A stretch of 64,000 bases of DNA from CAZMVU01 sp964569295 (GTDB lineage: Bacteria; Hydrogenedentota; Hydrogenedentia; Hydrogenedentales; JAGMZX01). This document shows, piece by piece, positions 8,516 to 18,311 of the stretch. Within the stretch, counting starts at the first letter, position 1. The number at the start of each line of letters is the position of its first letter. The translations under genes and the position numbers were made by a program. The notes below the pieces were generated by a model, which saw nothing but the letters and a program-made list of their open reading frames with translations, made no database searches and was not told the origin of the DNA. Where the stretch lies: the NCBI GenBank assembly GCA_964569295.1, contig CAZMVU010000001.1:1-64000 (forward strand), written 5' to 3'.

Positions 8516-11500
8516 CTATGGCACTTGAACGGCATAGGTCACAGTGATGGGGGGCACGGATACTTCAGCATCGAACTCGATATCGAATGTGCCGCTGTAC
8601 GAACCGGCTGACAATCGGTCTCTATCCACACTCACCAAGGTTGTCGAACTGTCCTCGGGCCCGATGAAAGCGCTCGTGCGCGACAAGGAAAGGTAGAAAG
8701 GCACCAGTGCACTATCGACACTCCAATCAAGGTAGCTTTGCCCATCATTGCGCACGGTCAAGGGCAACTCGAGTTCATCACTGCCAAAATCAAGGGTAGT
8801 TGTGCTGACGGCCGCCACCGGTTCCGTGACTTCGTAGAGGAAGGTGATCGGGTTGCCGTCGAATTCGAAGCCGAGCGCACCAAAGTCATACACGAACAGG
8901 AAAACCGATCGGTATGTTCCCGGCGCAACGCTGCGATCTGGGGTGAACGTTACCACCGACGGAACCTGATTACTGATCGCCGTACCCGTGGTCGGCTCCA
9001 CATCGAAAAGGGCACCCTCTTCTTCGTCTGAAACGGTCCAGTTCAAAACCACGTCGCTGGGCTCATGTGAACCACCGTCATTGAAAAGTTCGATGACAGC
9101 TTCGTCGATCGTTGTATTAAGGTCGATCGTGCGGTCGTCGTACTCGGAACCAACGCCGTCCGGGTCTGAGAAGGCCGGCGTGGGCTGCAACAACGGCTGC
9201 GGGAAGGCCGGGGCGAATGCCTCATCCGATCGTACAAACACGGTGTCCGGCATCGTGAAGAACTTGGACTCCATATCGTTGGGGTTGAGCAGTGGTTCCA
9301 GGACGAAGAACTGTACCTCGAAAGGTTGGGTAACCCCGGAGAAACGCAGGCGGACCAAATCACCGAATTGCGCAAAGCGGAGTGGTTCGCCATCGGGCGA
9401 TTCGAGCGTAAGTGTGATACGGTCGTTGCCGGGCGGTTGTGCGATGGTTGGGGTCACGTTCCAATCGGGGATTATACCGCCCCTCGAATTGGGCACGGGC
9501 GCCACATCGAGCGTAAAATCTTCGGGGGAGTCGGTCAGGACATTGAACTGCAAGCGGCGGATATTACGCGGGGCGTATTCAAGGCGCATGGTCACGTCCG
9601 CGGTATTGTCCGCCTGCAAGCCCGAGCTGGCCAGGGATATCTGGCCGCGCCGGGGATTGCTGGTAATGCGTGCGTAATCAAGGGGACCATGTTCAAATGA
9701 ACCGCTTATTTCGCCTTGCTCTTCGATACACGGACTGTTCTGGTCGTTCGGATCGTTGAAGGAAAGACGTCCCTCCAGTGTGACGTTGCCATCATCATTG
9801 AGCGTCACGTAGGTGAAGATCAGTTGCGACTTCAAATCGCGGGCAATCGATTGGTCGCAGGGATCGCTTTCGTCCGTGACGCACCAATCAAGCATTTCCT
9901 CGACCACGGGGACGGCAGTCCGGGAATCGTTCTCCCCGTCTTGAATAAACTCGTTGCGGGTCGAGTACATGTGTCCTCCTGAGGCGTCGGCGAGCCGCAG
10001 CAGCGGATCCTTGTACACTTTGATGCCCCAGCCGACGGGCATATAGCGCACACCCACCCCTTCCAGGAGTTCGCTCACCTCCGAAATGTTGAGCTGGTTG
10101 TCCGTCGTAAGCCGCCCGTCCGTAAAATGAATGAGTAACCGGACATCGGGATCGTCAAAGGGTATAAGTCCCTGTGTTCGATCTTCATCCAAAAGAGCGA
10201 CAGCGGCATTCGAGACAGCCGGCAGAAGTGCCGTCGCACCGTTGTCCGCCACCTCGATGGAATTGAAGCGCTCGAGTAGAACCGATTTGTTGTTCGTAAA
10301 AAGCGGTTCGCCATCGGCAGGGAATACGGGCTGCAGCGTGCCGCCCGCGGGCGTATCGGAGAGCGGCCCGCTGGTAACGGCAAGCATAATACGGTATTGG
10401 TCCGGCAGATCGGCGATAATCTGCGGTATACAGCGGTCGTACAATGCTTGGATAGGGTCGGCAGCGTCCGCCACATCGTTGTCAGGGTCGCCGTCGCGAT
10501 CAATGGCTTGCGAGGCGGCGTGCTGCATACTCCCGGAATAGTCGAGTAGTATGACGGCATTCCCGCGAATACGTTCGGGGCCGGCAAGGAACTGACTCGA
10601 CTCCGTGACTTCGACCTCTTGATCACTCTCGAAGAGGCGAAGCTGTGGCGCCACCGTATCCAATAACGGGGTTGGAATGGCAATCGACTGATAGCGGATA
10701 TTCCGCAGGAGCAATACCGTGCGTACGAGCGACGGCTGCCTCAGCCGGGGCATGGCCGACTCAATCGTGAGCGCGGGTACCTCCACGCTGACATCTACCT
10801 CGGCATCTTCCGCCCCCTCCGCCGACACAATGATCTTTGCCGAAGCGCTCTCACCCTCGAGGAGCGCACGGTCAACGGACACACTGATCGTGCGCCAGTC
10901 CAGAATCTCGGAAGTCGTGCCGACACTCTGGCCGTCGAGCGGAAAGACGTTCAACCAGTCTTTGGTCGTTTCCAGGCTGAAACGCAAAATGGTATCGGGG
11001 TCACCGGAATTCGCCACCTCGAGCACATCGCTGGTCGTGCCGCCACCGAAAGAGAGGCTTGGGGGCTGCAGGTCAATCGACACGGCCTTGGGGACCTGCA
11101 CTTCGAGCAAGAACTCGACGGCCGGATTGTCGGGGTCGTTCGAGGTGAGTATAAGCGGGGCCTGCGCCCCTGCGAAGCTAAGCGGACTGCGGTCGATAAC
11201 GATTGTCGCAAGAGTTTCTTCTCCGGGATCGAGCGTGCCCTGGGATGGCGAAACGGACGTGATCCACGACAAATCCTCGAATCCGGTCACCTCCCAGAAG
11301 AGCGGGCCGTTCCCGGTGTTCGCGATACGCACCGTTTCCTCCTGCTCATTCACAGAAATACTGACCACCGGGGTGCCCGCGCTGTCCACATCCTCAGCTT
11401 CGAACAATAAGCGCGCTATCTGCGGAATCCGCGCAGTGACAGCGACTTCCGTTGCGGCCGGGGAAACATCCGACGTAACGGTGAAGCTGTGGTCGAGTTC

Positions 11501-13033
11501 CAGTTGATCCGTTGGCGCAAGCTCGCGGCGCACCTGAAGAGTCACCATATCGTTCTCGTCCCCCGATACACTGCCTTCGGCAATACCGTCGCCGTCCACG
11601 GGGCTCAGCGTGAGCCAGTCCGGGAAGTCGCTCGTGTCGATGCGCCAGTTGGCGACGCCGGTCCCCCCGTTCCAAAGCACCATTTGCCGGGTGACGATGC
11701 TGGTTTCAAAATCAAAAGCACGCGGCACGACGACGAGGTTGGGCGGCTTGACGCTCGACATGGTCACCGTGACGAGGTCCTCGAGCCCTTCATGCGCAAT
11801 GATGAGGTCCGTTGCGTAAGTGGCCGCTTCGGCAGCCGTCGGATCGGCATCAAGCTGCACATTCACCGTACCGCCCGCTTCGAGTTCACCGCTCGTGGGG
11901 GTTATATCGAGCCAGGGGCTGGCTGCGCCCGCACGGCTCAGCGACCACGAAATGTTGCTCGGGCCGTTGTTGGTCAGGGTAAGGGTTTCGCTTTCCGGGT
12001 CGAGTAATTCACCGAAATTGACCACCTCGGCGCTTATGTCGAAACCGGAGACGGCAAAGCTTACCGGTACCTCGTGCACCAGGGGCGGGTCACCAGAGTC
12101 GGGGGTAAAAATGACGGAAATCGTGCCGGAATAGGTATCGGGGGCAAGTCCGGCAGGGTCAATGCGGACCGTGAGCACATCCTCGTGCGCCACGGTGCCG
12201 CTGGCAGGTGTCACGGTCAGCCAGGGGGCGTCCGTTTCCGCACTCCATGCAACGGGTGCGCCGCCATTGTTCAGCAGGGTTACCGGACGGTTGACAGCAC
12301 TGCGCAATCCATCGAAAGAGATGGTTTCGGGTGTTACGTCAAGAGCCAGGATTTCCATGTGGACATCGATGGCCGCTTCTCCCCCGTTCGAGGTGATGGA
12401 AACCGTGGTGCTGTAGCTGCCGGCGGTAAGGCCGGTGCGGTCCACGTTGAACTGCACGGCCTGCGCCGCATCGGCAGTAGGCAGCGTGCCCGCGTCGTCA
12501 GAGGCCGTAAGCCAGCCGGCGTCTTCGGGGATACTCAACTCCCACGCGAGCGGCGCCTGCCCGCCATTGGCAATGTCGACGGCAGCGCTGGTGTCGGAGC
12601 TGCCGAGATCGATGCTATCCATCGAAACAGACAGGGTGGCATCGTTTCCCTGCGACACACTGACCGCGATCGTGCGATCGCCCCCGTTCGAGGTGAGTGC
12701 AATAGCACCGTCCGTGACGCCGGGGCCAAGCGCCGCCCGATCAACGGTAAGCGTAATGACTTCGACCTCACGGCTGGTGGCGCCATTGAGGGTCTGCTCT
12801 TGTTTTTCGAGGCCCTCGCGGGAGGCCGTAAGCCAATCAAGCGACTCGCTCAGGGTCCACCGTAGCGTGCCCGCACCGGTGTTGAAGATCCGGAAGGTCG
12901 CCGTGTCCTTGTCCCCGCCGAAATCGATGGCTGTGGGGCTGACAAACAGTGTGGGCTGTGCGAAGCAACCGCTCAGGAGTTGCGCGAGCAGGACGCACGC
13001 CACTCCAAGCATTATTCTATTGTGCAAAACCAT
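8516..13033 (-). CDS. Giant lipoprotein: BACON/Ig-like repeats around a von Willebrand A domain
   Basis: A 1505-aa protein with a lipoprotein signal ending LLAQLLSGC, so it is probably anchored in the outer membrane or on the surface. About seven BACON-type beta-sandwich repeats of roughly 90 residues fill the first 750 residues, each with a strand like VSPTAIDFG, a W...WL core and an SG turn. A vWA domain follows (VILLDYSGSM near residue 829, the metal-site DxSxS). A module with EYAPRNIRRLQF is shared with the neighbouring paralogue, and one or two more repeats close the protein. BACON and vWA domains bind glycans and proteins, so adhesion is likely. The start has AAGGAG 7 bases upstream and lies 41 bases after the paralogue. 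Confidence 0.85.
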   Translation of the reverse strand: MVLHNRIMLGVACVLLAQLLSGCFAQPTLFVSPTAIDFGGDKDTATFRIFNTGAGTLRWTLSESLDWLTASREGLEKQEQTLNGATSREVEVITLTVDRAALGPGVTDGAIALTSNGGDRTIAVSVSQGNDATLSVSMDSIDLGSSDTSAAVDIANGGQAPLAWELSIPEDAGWLTASDDAGTLPTADAAQAVQFNVDRTGLTAGSYSTTVSITSNGGEAAIDVHMEILALDVTPETISFDGLRSAVNRPVTLLNNGGAPVAWSAETDAPWLTVTPASGTVAHEDVLTVRIDPAGLAPDTYSGTISVIFTPDSGDPPLVHEVPVSFAVSGFDISAEVVNFGELLDPESETLTLTNNGPSNISWSLSRAGAASPWLDITPTSGELEAGGTVNVQLDADPTAAEAATYATDLIIAHEGLEDLVTVTMSSVKPPNLVVVPRAFDFETSIVTRQMVLWNGGTGVANWRIDTSDFPDWLTLSPVDGDGIAEGSVSGDENDMVTLQVRRELAPTDQLELDHSFTVTSDVSPAATEVAVTARIPQIARLLFEAEDVDSAGTPVVSISVNEQEETVRIANTGNGPLFWEVTGFEDLSWITSVSPSQGTLDPGEETLATIVIDRSPLSFAGAQAPLILTSNDPDNPAVEFLLEVQVPKAVSIDLQPPSLSFGGGTTSDVLEVANSGDPDTILRFSLETTKDWLNVFPLDGQSVGTTSEILDWRTISVSVDRALLEGESASAKIIVSAEGAEDAEVDVSVEVPALTIESAMPRLRQPSLVRTVLLLRNIRYQSIAIPTPLLDTVAPQLRLFESDQEVEVTESSQFLAGPERIRGNAVILLDYSGSMQHAASQAIDRDGDPDNDVADAADPIQALYDRCIPQIIADLPDQYRIMLAVTSGPLSDTPAGGTLQPVFPADGEPLFTNNKSVLLERFNSIEVADNGATALLPAVSNAAVALLDEDRTQGLIPFDDPDVRLLIHFTDGRLTTDNQLNISEVSELLEGVGVRYMPVGWGIKVYKDPLLRLADASGGHMYSTRNEFIQDGENDSRTAVPVVEEMLDWCVTDESDPCDQSIARDLKSQLIFTYVTLNDDGNVTLEGRLSFNDPNDQNSPCIEEQGEISGSFEHGPLDYARITSNPRRGQISLASSGLQADNTADVTMRLEYAPRNIRRLQFNVLTDSPEDFTLDVAPVPNSRGGIIPDWNVTPTIAQPPGNDRITLTLESPDGEPLRFAQFGDLVRLRFSGVTQPFEVQFFVLEPLLNPNDMESKFFTMPDTVFVRSDEAFAPAFPQPLLQPTPAFSDPDGVGSEYDDRTIDLNTTIDEAVIELFNDGGSHEPSDVVLNWTVSDEEEGALFDVEPTTGTAISNQVPSVVTFTPDRSVAPGTYRSVFLFVYDFGALGFEFDGNPITFLYEVTEPVAAVSTTTLDFGSDELELPLTVRNDGQSYLDWSVDSALVPFYLSLSRTSAFIGPEDSSTTLVSVDRDRLSAGSYSGTFDIEFDAEVSVPPITVTYAVQVP

Positions 13034-13074
13034 GTGTTGCTCCTTCGCCGCACCGCCTGGCGCAGGCACGAAAG

Positions 13075-16000
13075 CTATTGTTCATCCACGAGGAGAATGA
13101 CTGTGATCGATTCGTACGGGAACATGTCGGTGGCGAGAATAAGCTCATCTGAGACAAAACCAGGTGAAAGTAGTCCGCGATCTGGAATCAGATTCACCAC
13201 CTGGGACTCGCCGGGCGACAAGGTGTTGCGGGGCGCCTCATCGCCCTCCTCGCCATAGGTGATGTCCACTATCCACGAGGGCGTGTCGTTAAGTGTCCAG
13301 GTAAACGTATCCAGCCGGTTATTGCGGATAGTCAACTGGCCGGCAGCTTCGTCGCCTGCGATTTGCAGGGTGTTCGGCACGGCCAGGGTGCCCGGCTGAT
13401 TGTCGTCGGTAATTCCCGGATCGTTGAAGTCGGGCAAGCCATCGAGGTCCTGGTCCCAGGCGCCCTCGGCCTGTGGCTCGATCCCGGGGTTGCTGAGGGC
13501 CTCCAGTTCTCGCGCGGGCGGTGCGAAGTCTGCATCCTCGAGCGCAATGCTGAGCGGACGATTCGGGAACGTGGGGCCGCTGGGATACAAGAAGTATTTG
13601 CTGTCGTTGACCTCGCCCGCAGACGCGGGGGCGACATAAATCTGGTTGTCGCAGCGCATCTCCAGCAAGAGTTCCGGCTCTACACCGGCGGGAAATGCAT
13701 TGACATAGTCGTCGAGATCATCGAAGGCAATGCGCAGGAGGTTCCCGAACGCCCCGTAGGGCAGAAAGTTCTCTGTTTCGGTAAGCATCTGGTAACTGCC
13801 ATCGCCTTCGCTGATAAGGCGCCAGTCATCTGCGGCGCCGCCTTCATCCGTCAGCAGGCCGTTGGGCGCGAGCTCGACCCTGAACTCGACGTTATCGAGC
13901 GCCGTAACCGCGGCGGCCGGCGCGTCCTCAGGGGGCACAAGGAAGAAGCGCAGCCGGAAACGGTTCACGTTGCGCGGCACATAGTCCGTGCGAACAAAGG
14001 CCTCAGCGGAATAATTGGGTGCAGGTTCCACGGTGGCGAGGTTTTCGGTAATACCAGTGGTGGTCATGGCCAATTGCCCGGCACGGATGTCGCCCGGGTA
14101 AAAAGTGGCATCGCGTTCGAACTCCCCTTGCACGGGCGCACCGCCGGCGGGCTCATAGGTCACATTCAGGCGATACGAAAAGCTGTCCTGCTTCGGCGTG
14201 ATGTAGGTAAACACCACCTGGTTCTGGAGTTCGCGCCAGATTTCGCCCGGGGTGTCGTTCAGGTTCACGTCAATGTCCTGCGCCTGGAGCATGTTACCGG
14301 CCATGGCAGGGGTCATCTGAACAGCAACGGCCGCATCGCCAGCGGGCGAGGTGATTTCAATCGTGCTCTCGACACGTTCCCCGACAGGCGCTGCCGAGGG
14401 ATCGAGTTCGATGGCAACCTCGCTCACGCTGCCCGGTGATACGGAGGCACTCGTGGGATCTATACTGCGAATCCAGGTGTTGCCGGACTGCACACGGCTG
14501 CGCCAGAAAAGCGGTTCCGTGCCGAGGTTGCGCACGTTGAACATTGCGAAATTCGGCTGTTCTGTTGCAGCCGGCTCGAGTACAAGGCCCGCTTCGCTCC
14601 CGAGGAGTTGTGTAAGGTCGTTCACGTTCTCAGCGGAGTAAAGGCGCCCACCGGTATCCGCGGCCAACTGCATCATGTCGGCGTAGTTCACCGGCGCGCC
14701 GTTGGCGCTGTAGACCACGGGATAGAGACGGCAGCGCCGATCCTGTGCCAGGTCGCTCACCTGGTTGGCGTCGTTGATGCTGGCATTGTCGATGCCGTCG
14801 GTCATGTAGATGACGGCGCGCAGGTCGGCGTCATCAAAGGGGAGAATGTCGCCCGCATCCTGATCGTCAATAACATCCATGGTATCCGTCAACGCATCGA
14901 ATACATCGGAAACGCCATGTTGGCCCGGAGGCACAGAAAACGCGTCGAGCGCCGCTTTGAGTGAGTCCCGGTCGGTGGAAAACTGGTGGATGAGGCGGTT
15001 CTCCTGCTGGCGATCATTGAAGTAGAGGAGGGCCACCCGGTAGCTGGGGGGCAGGTCATCAAGGAAATGAGCCGTGGCGTCTTTCATGAGCGTGATGGCC
15101 TCGCCCTCGGCGAGGGGATTTTGCTCCGCCCGGGTGCCCGCGAGGTACATGCTGCCGGTGAAGTCCAGCAGGATGGCCAGATTTACTTTCAAGTCGTCGG
15201 GCAGCGACACAAATTGGTTGGTCTCTTGCGGATCGAGCTGTTGTTCGTCTTCAAACACGATGAACTTCACAGCCTCGAGGTCTTCTGGTTCTCGCGTCGG
15301 AATGACTTCACCCAGGGTGTCCCGCAGCAGAAGCACGAACCGCTCGATAAAAGGCGGGCGGGCGCGGTTTATGGCACCCTCGATGCTGAGCGGCGGCCGC
15401 TCGACACGCAATGTAAGATCTACCGGGTCGACTACCGCCAGTGGGTTCTCGAGTTCCTGGTCATACGGGGTGACCGTGAGCGTGCGGTTCTCGATGTTCT
15501 CCTGCATCTGCGACCGGTCTATGGTCACTTGCACGGGTGTGGCATCCACGAAGCGGTCGATCGCCGACACGAAAAACACATCATGCTCGGCAGCCGCGCT
15601 TCCGTCAATAGGCGTGACCCCAACTATGAGTGATTCGGTGTCATCCTGGCCATCAAACGTGATCCGGTAGAACAAGCGGCTGCCGGGGATGCCCGTGTTC
15701 GCAATATAGAAGGTTTGCTGCACCGCTTCACGGCCGAAATCGAGTTCCGAGAGCGGTTCTATCGCTGATTGATTCGCCGGATCCGGCGGGGCGGACAGGG
15801 TAATCTCGGGCAACGGCAGCACTTCGATGATAACCGGTACCACCTCAAAAGCGTCGTCGGCGTTGATCAGAAGGTCGAACCGGCCGCTACCCATCTCGCT
15901 CACGTCGATCGCGGCCGGATCGTTCACCGAGACCTCCACGGTCGCGGTGTCGCCGGCGGGCGCAACGCCGCTGTTCGGCGCCACATCGATAGGCGGGGAC

Positions 16001-16875
16001 GCGTCGGGATCCTGTCTGTCGCGTACGGCTACCGTGTAGTTACGGGAAGCCGTGCCGGTGTTTTCCAGGCGCAACGGGGTGACGACCGGGATAAGCTCAT
16101 CGTCAGCCCCTTCCCGCTGCTCGAGGTACAGCGTTATCGGGGAGGGTGCTATATCGAACCCCTCGAGAACCGCGCCGATATTGAAGGAAATCACCGTGTT
16201 GCCGCGGCTCGAACCTACCAGCAGATGGAAGGATTCCTGGCCTTCCTCCCATTCGACCGTCACCGTCCGGTCGGCGCCCGGGCCCAGTTCTCCACGCGAT
16301 GGTGTCGCCGACATGGTGTCGGGCAGCGGTTCCTGCGTCTCGGTATCGGCCGGATCAGCCAGCAGACTGATTTCGTAATTGGCGCTCTGTGCCCCTTCAT
16401 TACGCACGGTAAAGGACTGGGAGGTGACCGACGGCGCCAGGGAAAACTGATCCGGTGTGGCGATCAGCGTGGGTTCGATGCGGAGCGCAACGGGCACTAC
16501 CGTCGAGCCCGTCCGGGTAACAATGCGGACGCCCGCGTTATTGAGAAGTCCGACGGACTGACCGGCACGGGTCGCCGTGAGCTGGACATGCGTTATCTCA
16601 TTGCCCACACTGCCCTGCTGGGGTTCGGCGCTGAGCCACGACACATCACCGGCCACCCAGGCGGCATCCGGGTTGTCGCGCACCACCTCCTCGACCTCCC
16701 AGGCCTGCGCGAAGATACCAGGGTTAAATAGCGCCAAATCTTCCTGCGTGCGCGTCGTGCCGAAATCCACGGCCCGGGGCGTTACCTCGAGTCCCGGGCC
16801 CAATGGACACCCCGAGAGCACCAACAGTGACAGGGCCGCCGCGCCCACACCTAGCAAATGCCATTGTCTATTCAT
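13075..16875 (-). CDS. Large lipoprotein with Ig-like repeats and von Willebrand A domain (paralogue)
   Basis: A 1266-aa lipoprotein (signal ends ALSLLVLSGC). Four Ig/ASH-like repeats precede a vWA domain near residue 570, whose metal site reads LAILLDFTGSM (DxTxS form). After it comes the same module as in the downstream gene, marked here by DYVPRNVNRFRLRF, and a C-terminal BACON-like repeat with SWIVDI. It is a diverged tandem duplicate: the region just before the vWA domain is also shared (a helix with ERFVLLLRD versus VRTVLLLRN). I chose the ATG at 16875 because GAGG lies 10 bases upstream; the ATG at 16884 would be only 1 base from it. It is probably co-transcribed with the genes on either side. 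Confidence 0.83.
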   Translation of the reverse strand: MNRQWHLLGVGAAALSLLVLSGCPLGPGLEVTPRAVDFGTTRTQEDLALFNPGIFAQAWEVEEVVRDNPDAAWVAGDVSWLSAEPQQGSVGNEITHVQLTATRAGQSVGLLNNAGVRIVTRTGSTVVPVALRIEPTLIATPDQFSLAPSVTSQSFTVRNEGAQSANYEISLLADPADTETQEPLPDTMSATPSRGELGPGADRTVTVEWEEGQESFHLLVGSSRGNTVISFNIGAVLEGFDIAPSPITLYLEQREGADDELIPVVTPLRLENTGTASRNYTVAVRDRQDPDASPPIDVAPNSGVAPAGDTATVEVSVNDPAAIDVSEMGSGRFDLLINADDAFEVVPVIIEVLPLPEITLSAPPDPANQSAIEPLSELDFGREAVQQTFYIANTGIPGSRLFYRITFDGQDDTESLIVGVTPIDGSAAAEHDVFFVSAIDRFVDATPVQVTIDRSQMQENIENRTLTVTPYDQELENPLAVVDPVDLTLRVERPPLSIEGAINRARPPFIERFVLLLRDTLGEVIPTREPEDLEAVKFIVFEDEQQLDPQETNQFVSLPDDLKVNLAILLDFTGSMYLAGTRAEQNPLAEGEAITLMKDATAHFLDDLPPSYRVALLYFNDRQQENRLIHQFSTDRDSLKAALDAFSVPPGQHGVSDVFDALTDTMDVIDDQDAGDILPFDDADLRAVIYMTDGIDNASINDANQVSDLAQDRRCRLYPVVYSANGAPVNYADMMQLAADTGGRLYSAENVNDLTQLLGSEAGLVLEPAATEQPNFAMFNVRNLGTEPLFWRSRVQSGNTWIRSIDPTSASVSPGSVSEVAIELDPSAAPVGERVESTIEITSPAGDAAVAVQMTPAMAGNMLQAQDIDVNLNDTPGEIWRELQNQVVFTYITPKQDSFSYRLNVTYEPAGGAPVQGEFERDATFYPGDIRAGQLAMTTTGITENLATVEPAPNYSAEAFVRTDYVPRNVNRFRLRFFLVPPEDAPAAAVTALDNVEFRVELAPNGLLTDEGGAADDWRLISEGDGSYQMLTETENFLPYGAFGNLLRIAFDDLDDYVNAFPAGVEPELLLEMRCDNQIYVAPASAGEVNDSKYFLYPSGPTFPNRPLSIALEDADFAPPARELEALSNPGIEPQAEGAWDQDLDGLPDFNDPGITDDNQPGTLAVPNTLQIAGDEAAGQLTIRNNRLDTFTWTLNDTPSWIVDITYGEEGDEAPRNTLSPGESQVVNLIPDRGLLSPGFVSDELILATDMFPYESITVILLVDEQ

Positions 16876-16994
16876 GCGCTGCATACCTCAACGCTTGCGT
16901 GCCCTCGTGGAGACGCTACCCAGCCGCGCCCGGCTCACGCCGTGCAGCGGCCTGACGGCGCACCTTATCGCGAATTGCGGCGCATGCCTCATCT

Positions 16995-17606
16995 TCATTC
17001 GGTATCGGAAGTACCGCTGCCGGCTTGTTCCACAACGACATCCACACCCTTGTCTTCCAAGGACTTGATGTCTTCCAGAAAGTTATCTTTGATTTGATCA
17101 TCACTGTCGCGAAGCGTACTGGGCAGCACCACAGTGTCGCCAGCGCCCAGCCCGCCATTGACCGAATTGGTCACGAGCGGCGAAAGGTTGAAAATCTCGT
17201 TGCCATCCAGATACAGCTCGTCCAGTAAAAAAAGGCCCGCCAACGGCTCAAGATTCGAGATTTCGTTGAAGCCGAGATCAAGGAAGCGGAGATTCGTCAG
17301 GTTCGTGAGCGGGGTGATGCTCTGAATAACGTTGTTCTTGAGGTTTAACGTCGTCAGATTACGCATGTGCTCCATGCCGTCCAACCTCCGGATATTGAGG
17401 TCTGTGGCGTGCAACTCCGTGATCTTGAGCAGGTCGCGCTCGCTGATGCACCCGAAGGGGATGTTCAACTGCGATCGAATGACCGACTCCAGTGCCGCGT
17501 CCTGGATTTGCACGCGGCCAAACAGGCACGGACAACCCGCCAGGCTGAAAACCAGGGCGCAGACCACACCCGCCAGGGACAACTTCATCAGGGCACGCTT
17601 GCACAT
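16995..17606 (-). CDS. Leucine-rich-repeat lipoprotein (internalin-type repeats)
   Basis: A 203-aa lipoprotein with signal ending VFSLAGC. After a cap region (LESVIRSQLNIPFG) come about four 22-residue leucine-rich repeats of the internalin type, such as LTTLNLKNNVIQSITPL and LDELYLDGNEIFNLSPL. The C-terminus is acidic. Such repeats are protein-binding surfaces, so an envelope adhesion or assembly role is inferred. GGAGAGGTGA lies upstream of the ATG. It is 119 bases upstream of the first giant vWA lipoprotein and 150 bases downstream of a 67-aa gene on the same strand, suggesting one operon. Confidence 0.82.
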   Translation of the reverse strand: MCKRALMKLSLAGVVCALVFSLAGCPCLFGRVQIQDAALESVIRSQLNIPFGCISERDLLKITELHATDLNIRRLDGMEHMRNLTTLNLKNNVIQSITPLTNLTNLRFLDLGFNEISNLEPLAGLFLLDELYLDGNEIFNLSPLVTNSVNGGLGAGDTVVLPSTLRDSDDQIKDNFLEDIKSLEDKGVDVVVEQAGSGTSDTE

Positions 17607-17756
17607 CGTATGTCACCTCTCCGGTCAGGCTGGCGCTACATTATGCCTAAGCCAGCCCAAGCCGCCCGTCGGAAGCCCTCTCCCACACGCGGCGCTGGCT
17701 CTAGTATGCGAAATTCACGACAATTTGTCAAGAGATTAATTGGCCGGCAAGAACGG

Positions 17757-17960
17757 CTACTTCATGTCGCCGGGATACCCCTGCTCATCGTTCGGTGTCG
17801 GAATGATATAACACTTCTGCGCGGACAGGGTGATCAAAGGCACTGAACCGCCCACGGCCTCCAGAACCGTGTGAACCACTCCGATTACGTCACAGAAGAC
17901 GCTCCGAAAGCTCCCTGCCAGTTCTGGTTTCCGGTTCGTAATACTGCGAACGTGTTTCAC
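17757..17960 (-). CDS. Small 67-aa protein, first gene of the vWA/LRR operon
   Basis: I call this from a GTG at 17960 with AGAAGGAG 7-8 bases upstream, a much better start than any further upstream. The product is 67 aa: a basic start (KHVRSITNRKPE), a hydrophobic helix around residues 19-44, and a polar tail with CYIIPTPNDEQ. I do not recognise a family. A typical sigma70-like promoter with a palindromic operator lies about 115 bases upstream, and the LRR lipoprotein gene starts 150 bases downstream. Its position as first gene hints at a regulatory or assembly role, but that is inference. Confidence 0.5.
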   Translation of the reverse strand: MKHVRSITNRKPELAGSFRSVFCDVIGVVHTVLEAVGGSVPLITLSAQKCYIIPTPNDEQGYPGDMK

Positions 17961-18074
17961 GCTGTGACTCCTTCTGGTCCTTACGCGCCTCGCAGAACCT
18001 CGGTGTGCCAAGCCAACACCTGGCTGCCTGGCCCATACCTGTTTCCACTTCTTCTTCGTAAAAGCTGCTAACTC

Positions 18075-18110
18075 TGTAAACAGTTTACATGAGATGCCAG
18101 CCGCTGTCAA
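18075..18110 (-). promoter_or_regulatory. Promoter with perfect palindromic operator over the -10 box
   Basis: On the minus strand there is TTGACA (18105-18110), a 17-base spacer, then TAAACT (18082-18087). A perfect 15-bp palindrome, TGTAAACAGTTTACA at 18075-18089, covers the -10 box, the place where a repressor would block RNA polymerase. It points at the 67-aa gene and the LRR/vWA operon. The repressor family is not evident; LacI- and TetR-type proteins use sites of this form. Confidence 0.75.
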
Positions 18111-18311
18111 GCCATTATTGCTTACCCTACCCCCCCTGTGGTGCTTCGTGACAATCGCGGCTTGCTGCGGTCCTTGCGCACTATGCGGATTCCTCTCCGT
18201 TCCGTTTTCATTCTTTTCTCTGTCCGGCTGTGTGTCTTGGTGGTAAGATAGCCTTTCCGGCTCGCGGGGATGCGCGCCCTCCGGTCTTCCCCATTGTGGT
18301 CTTCTTCTCCC

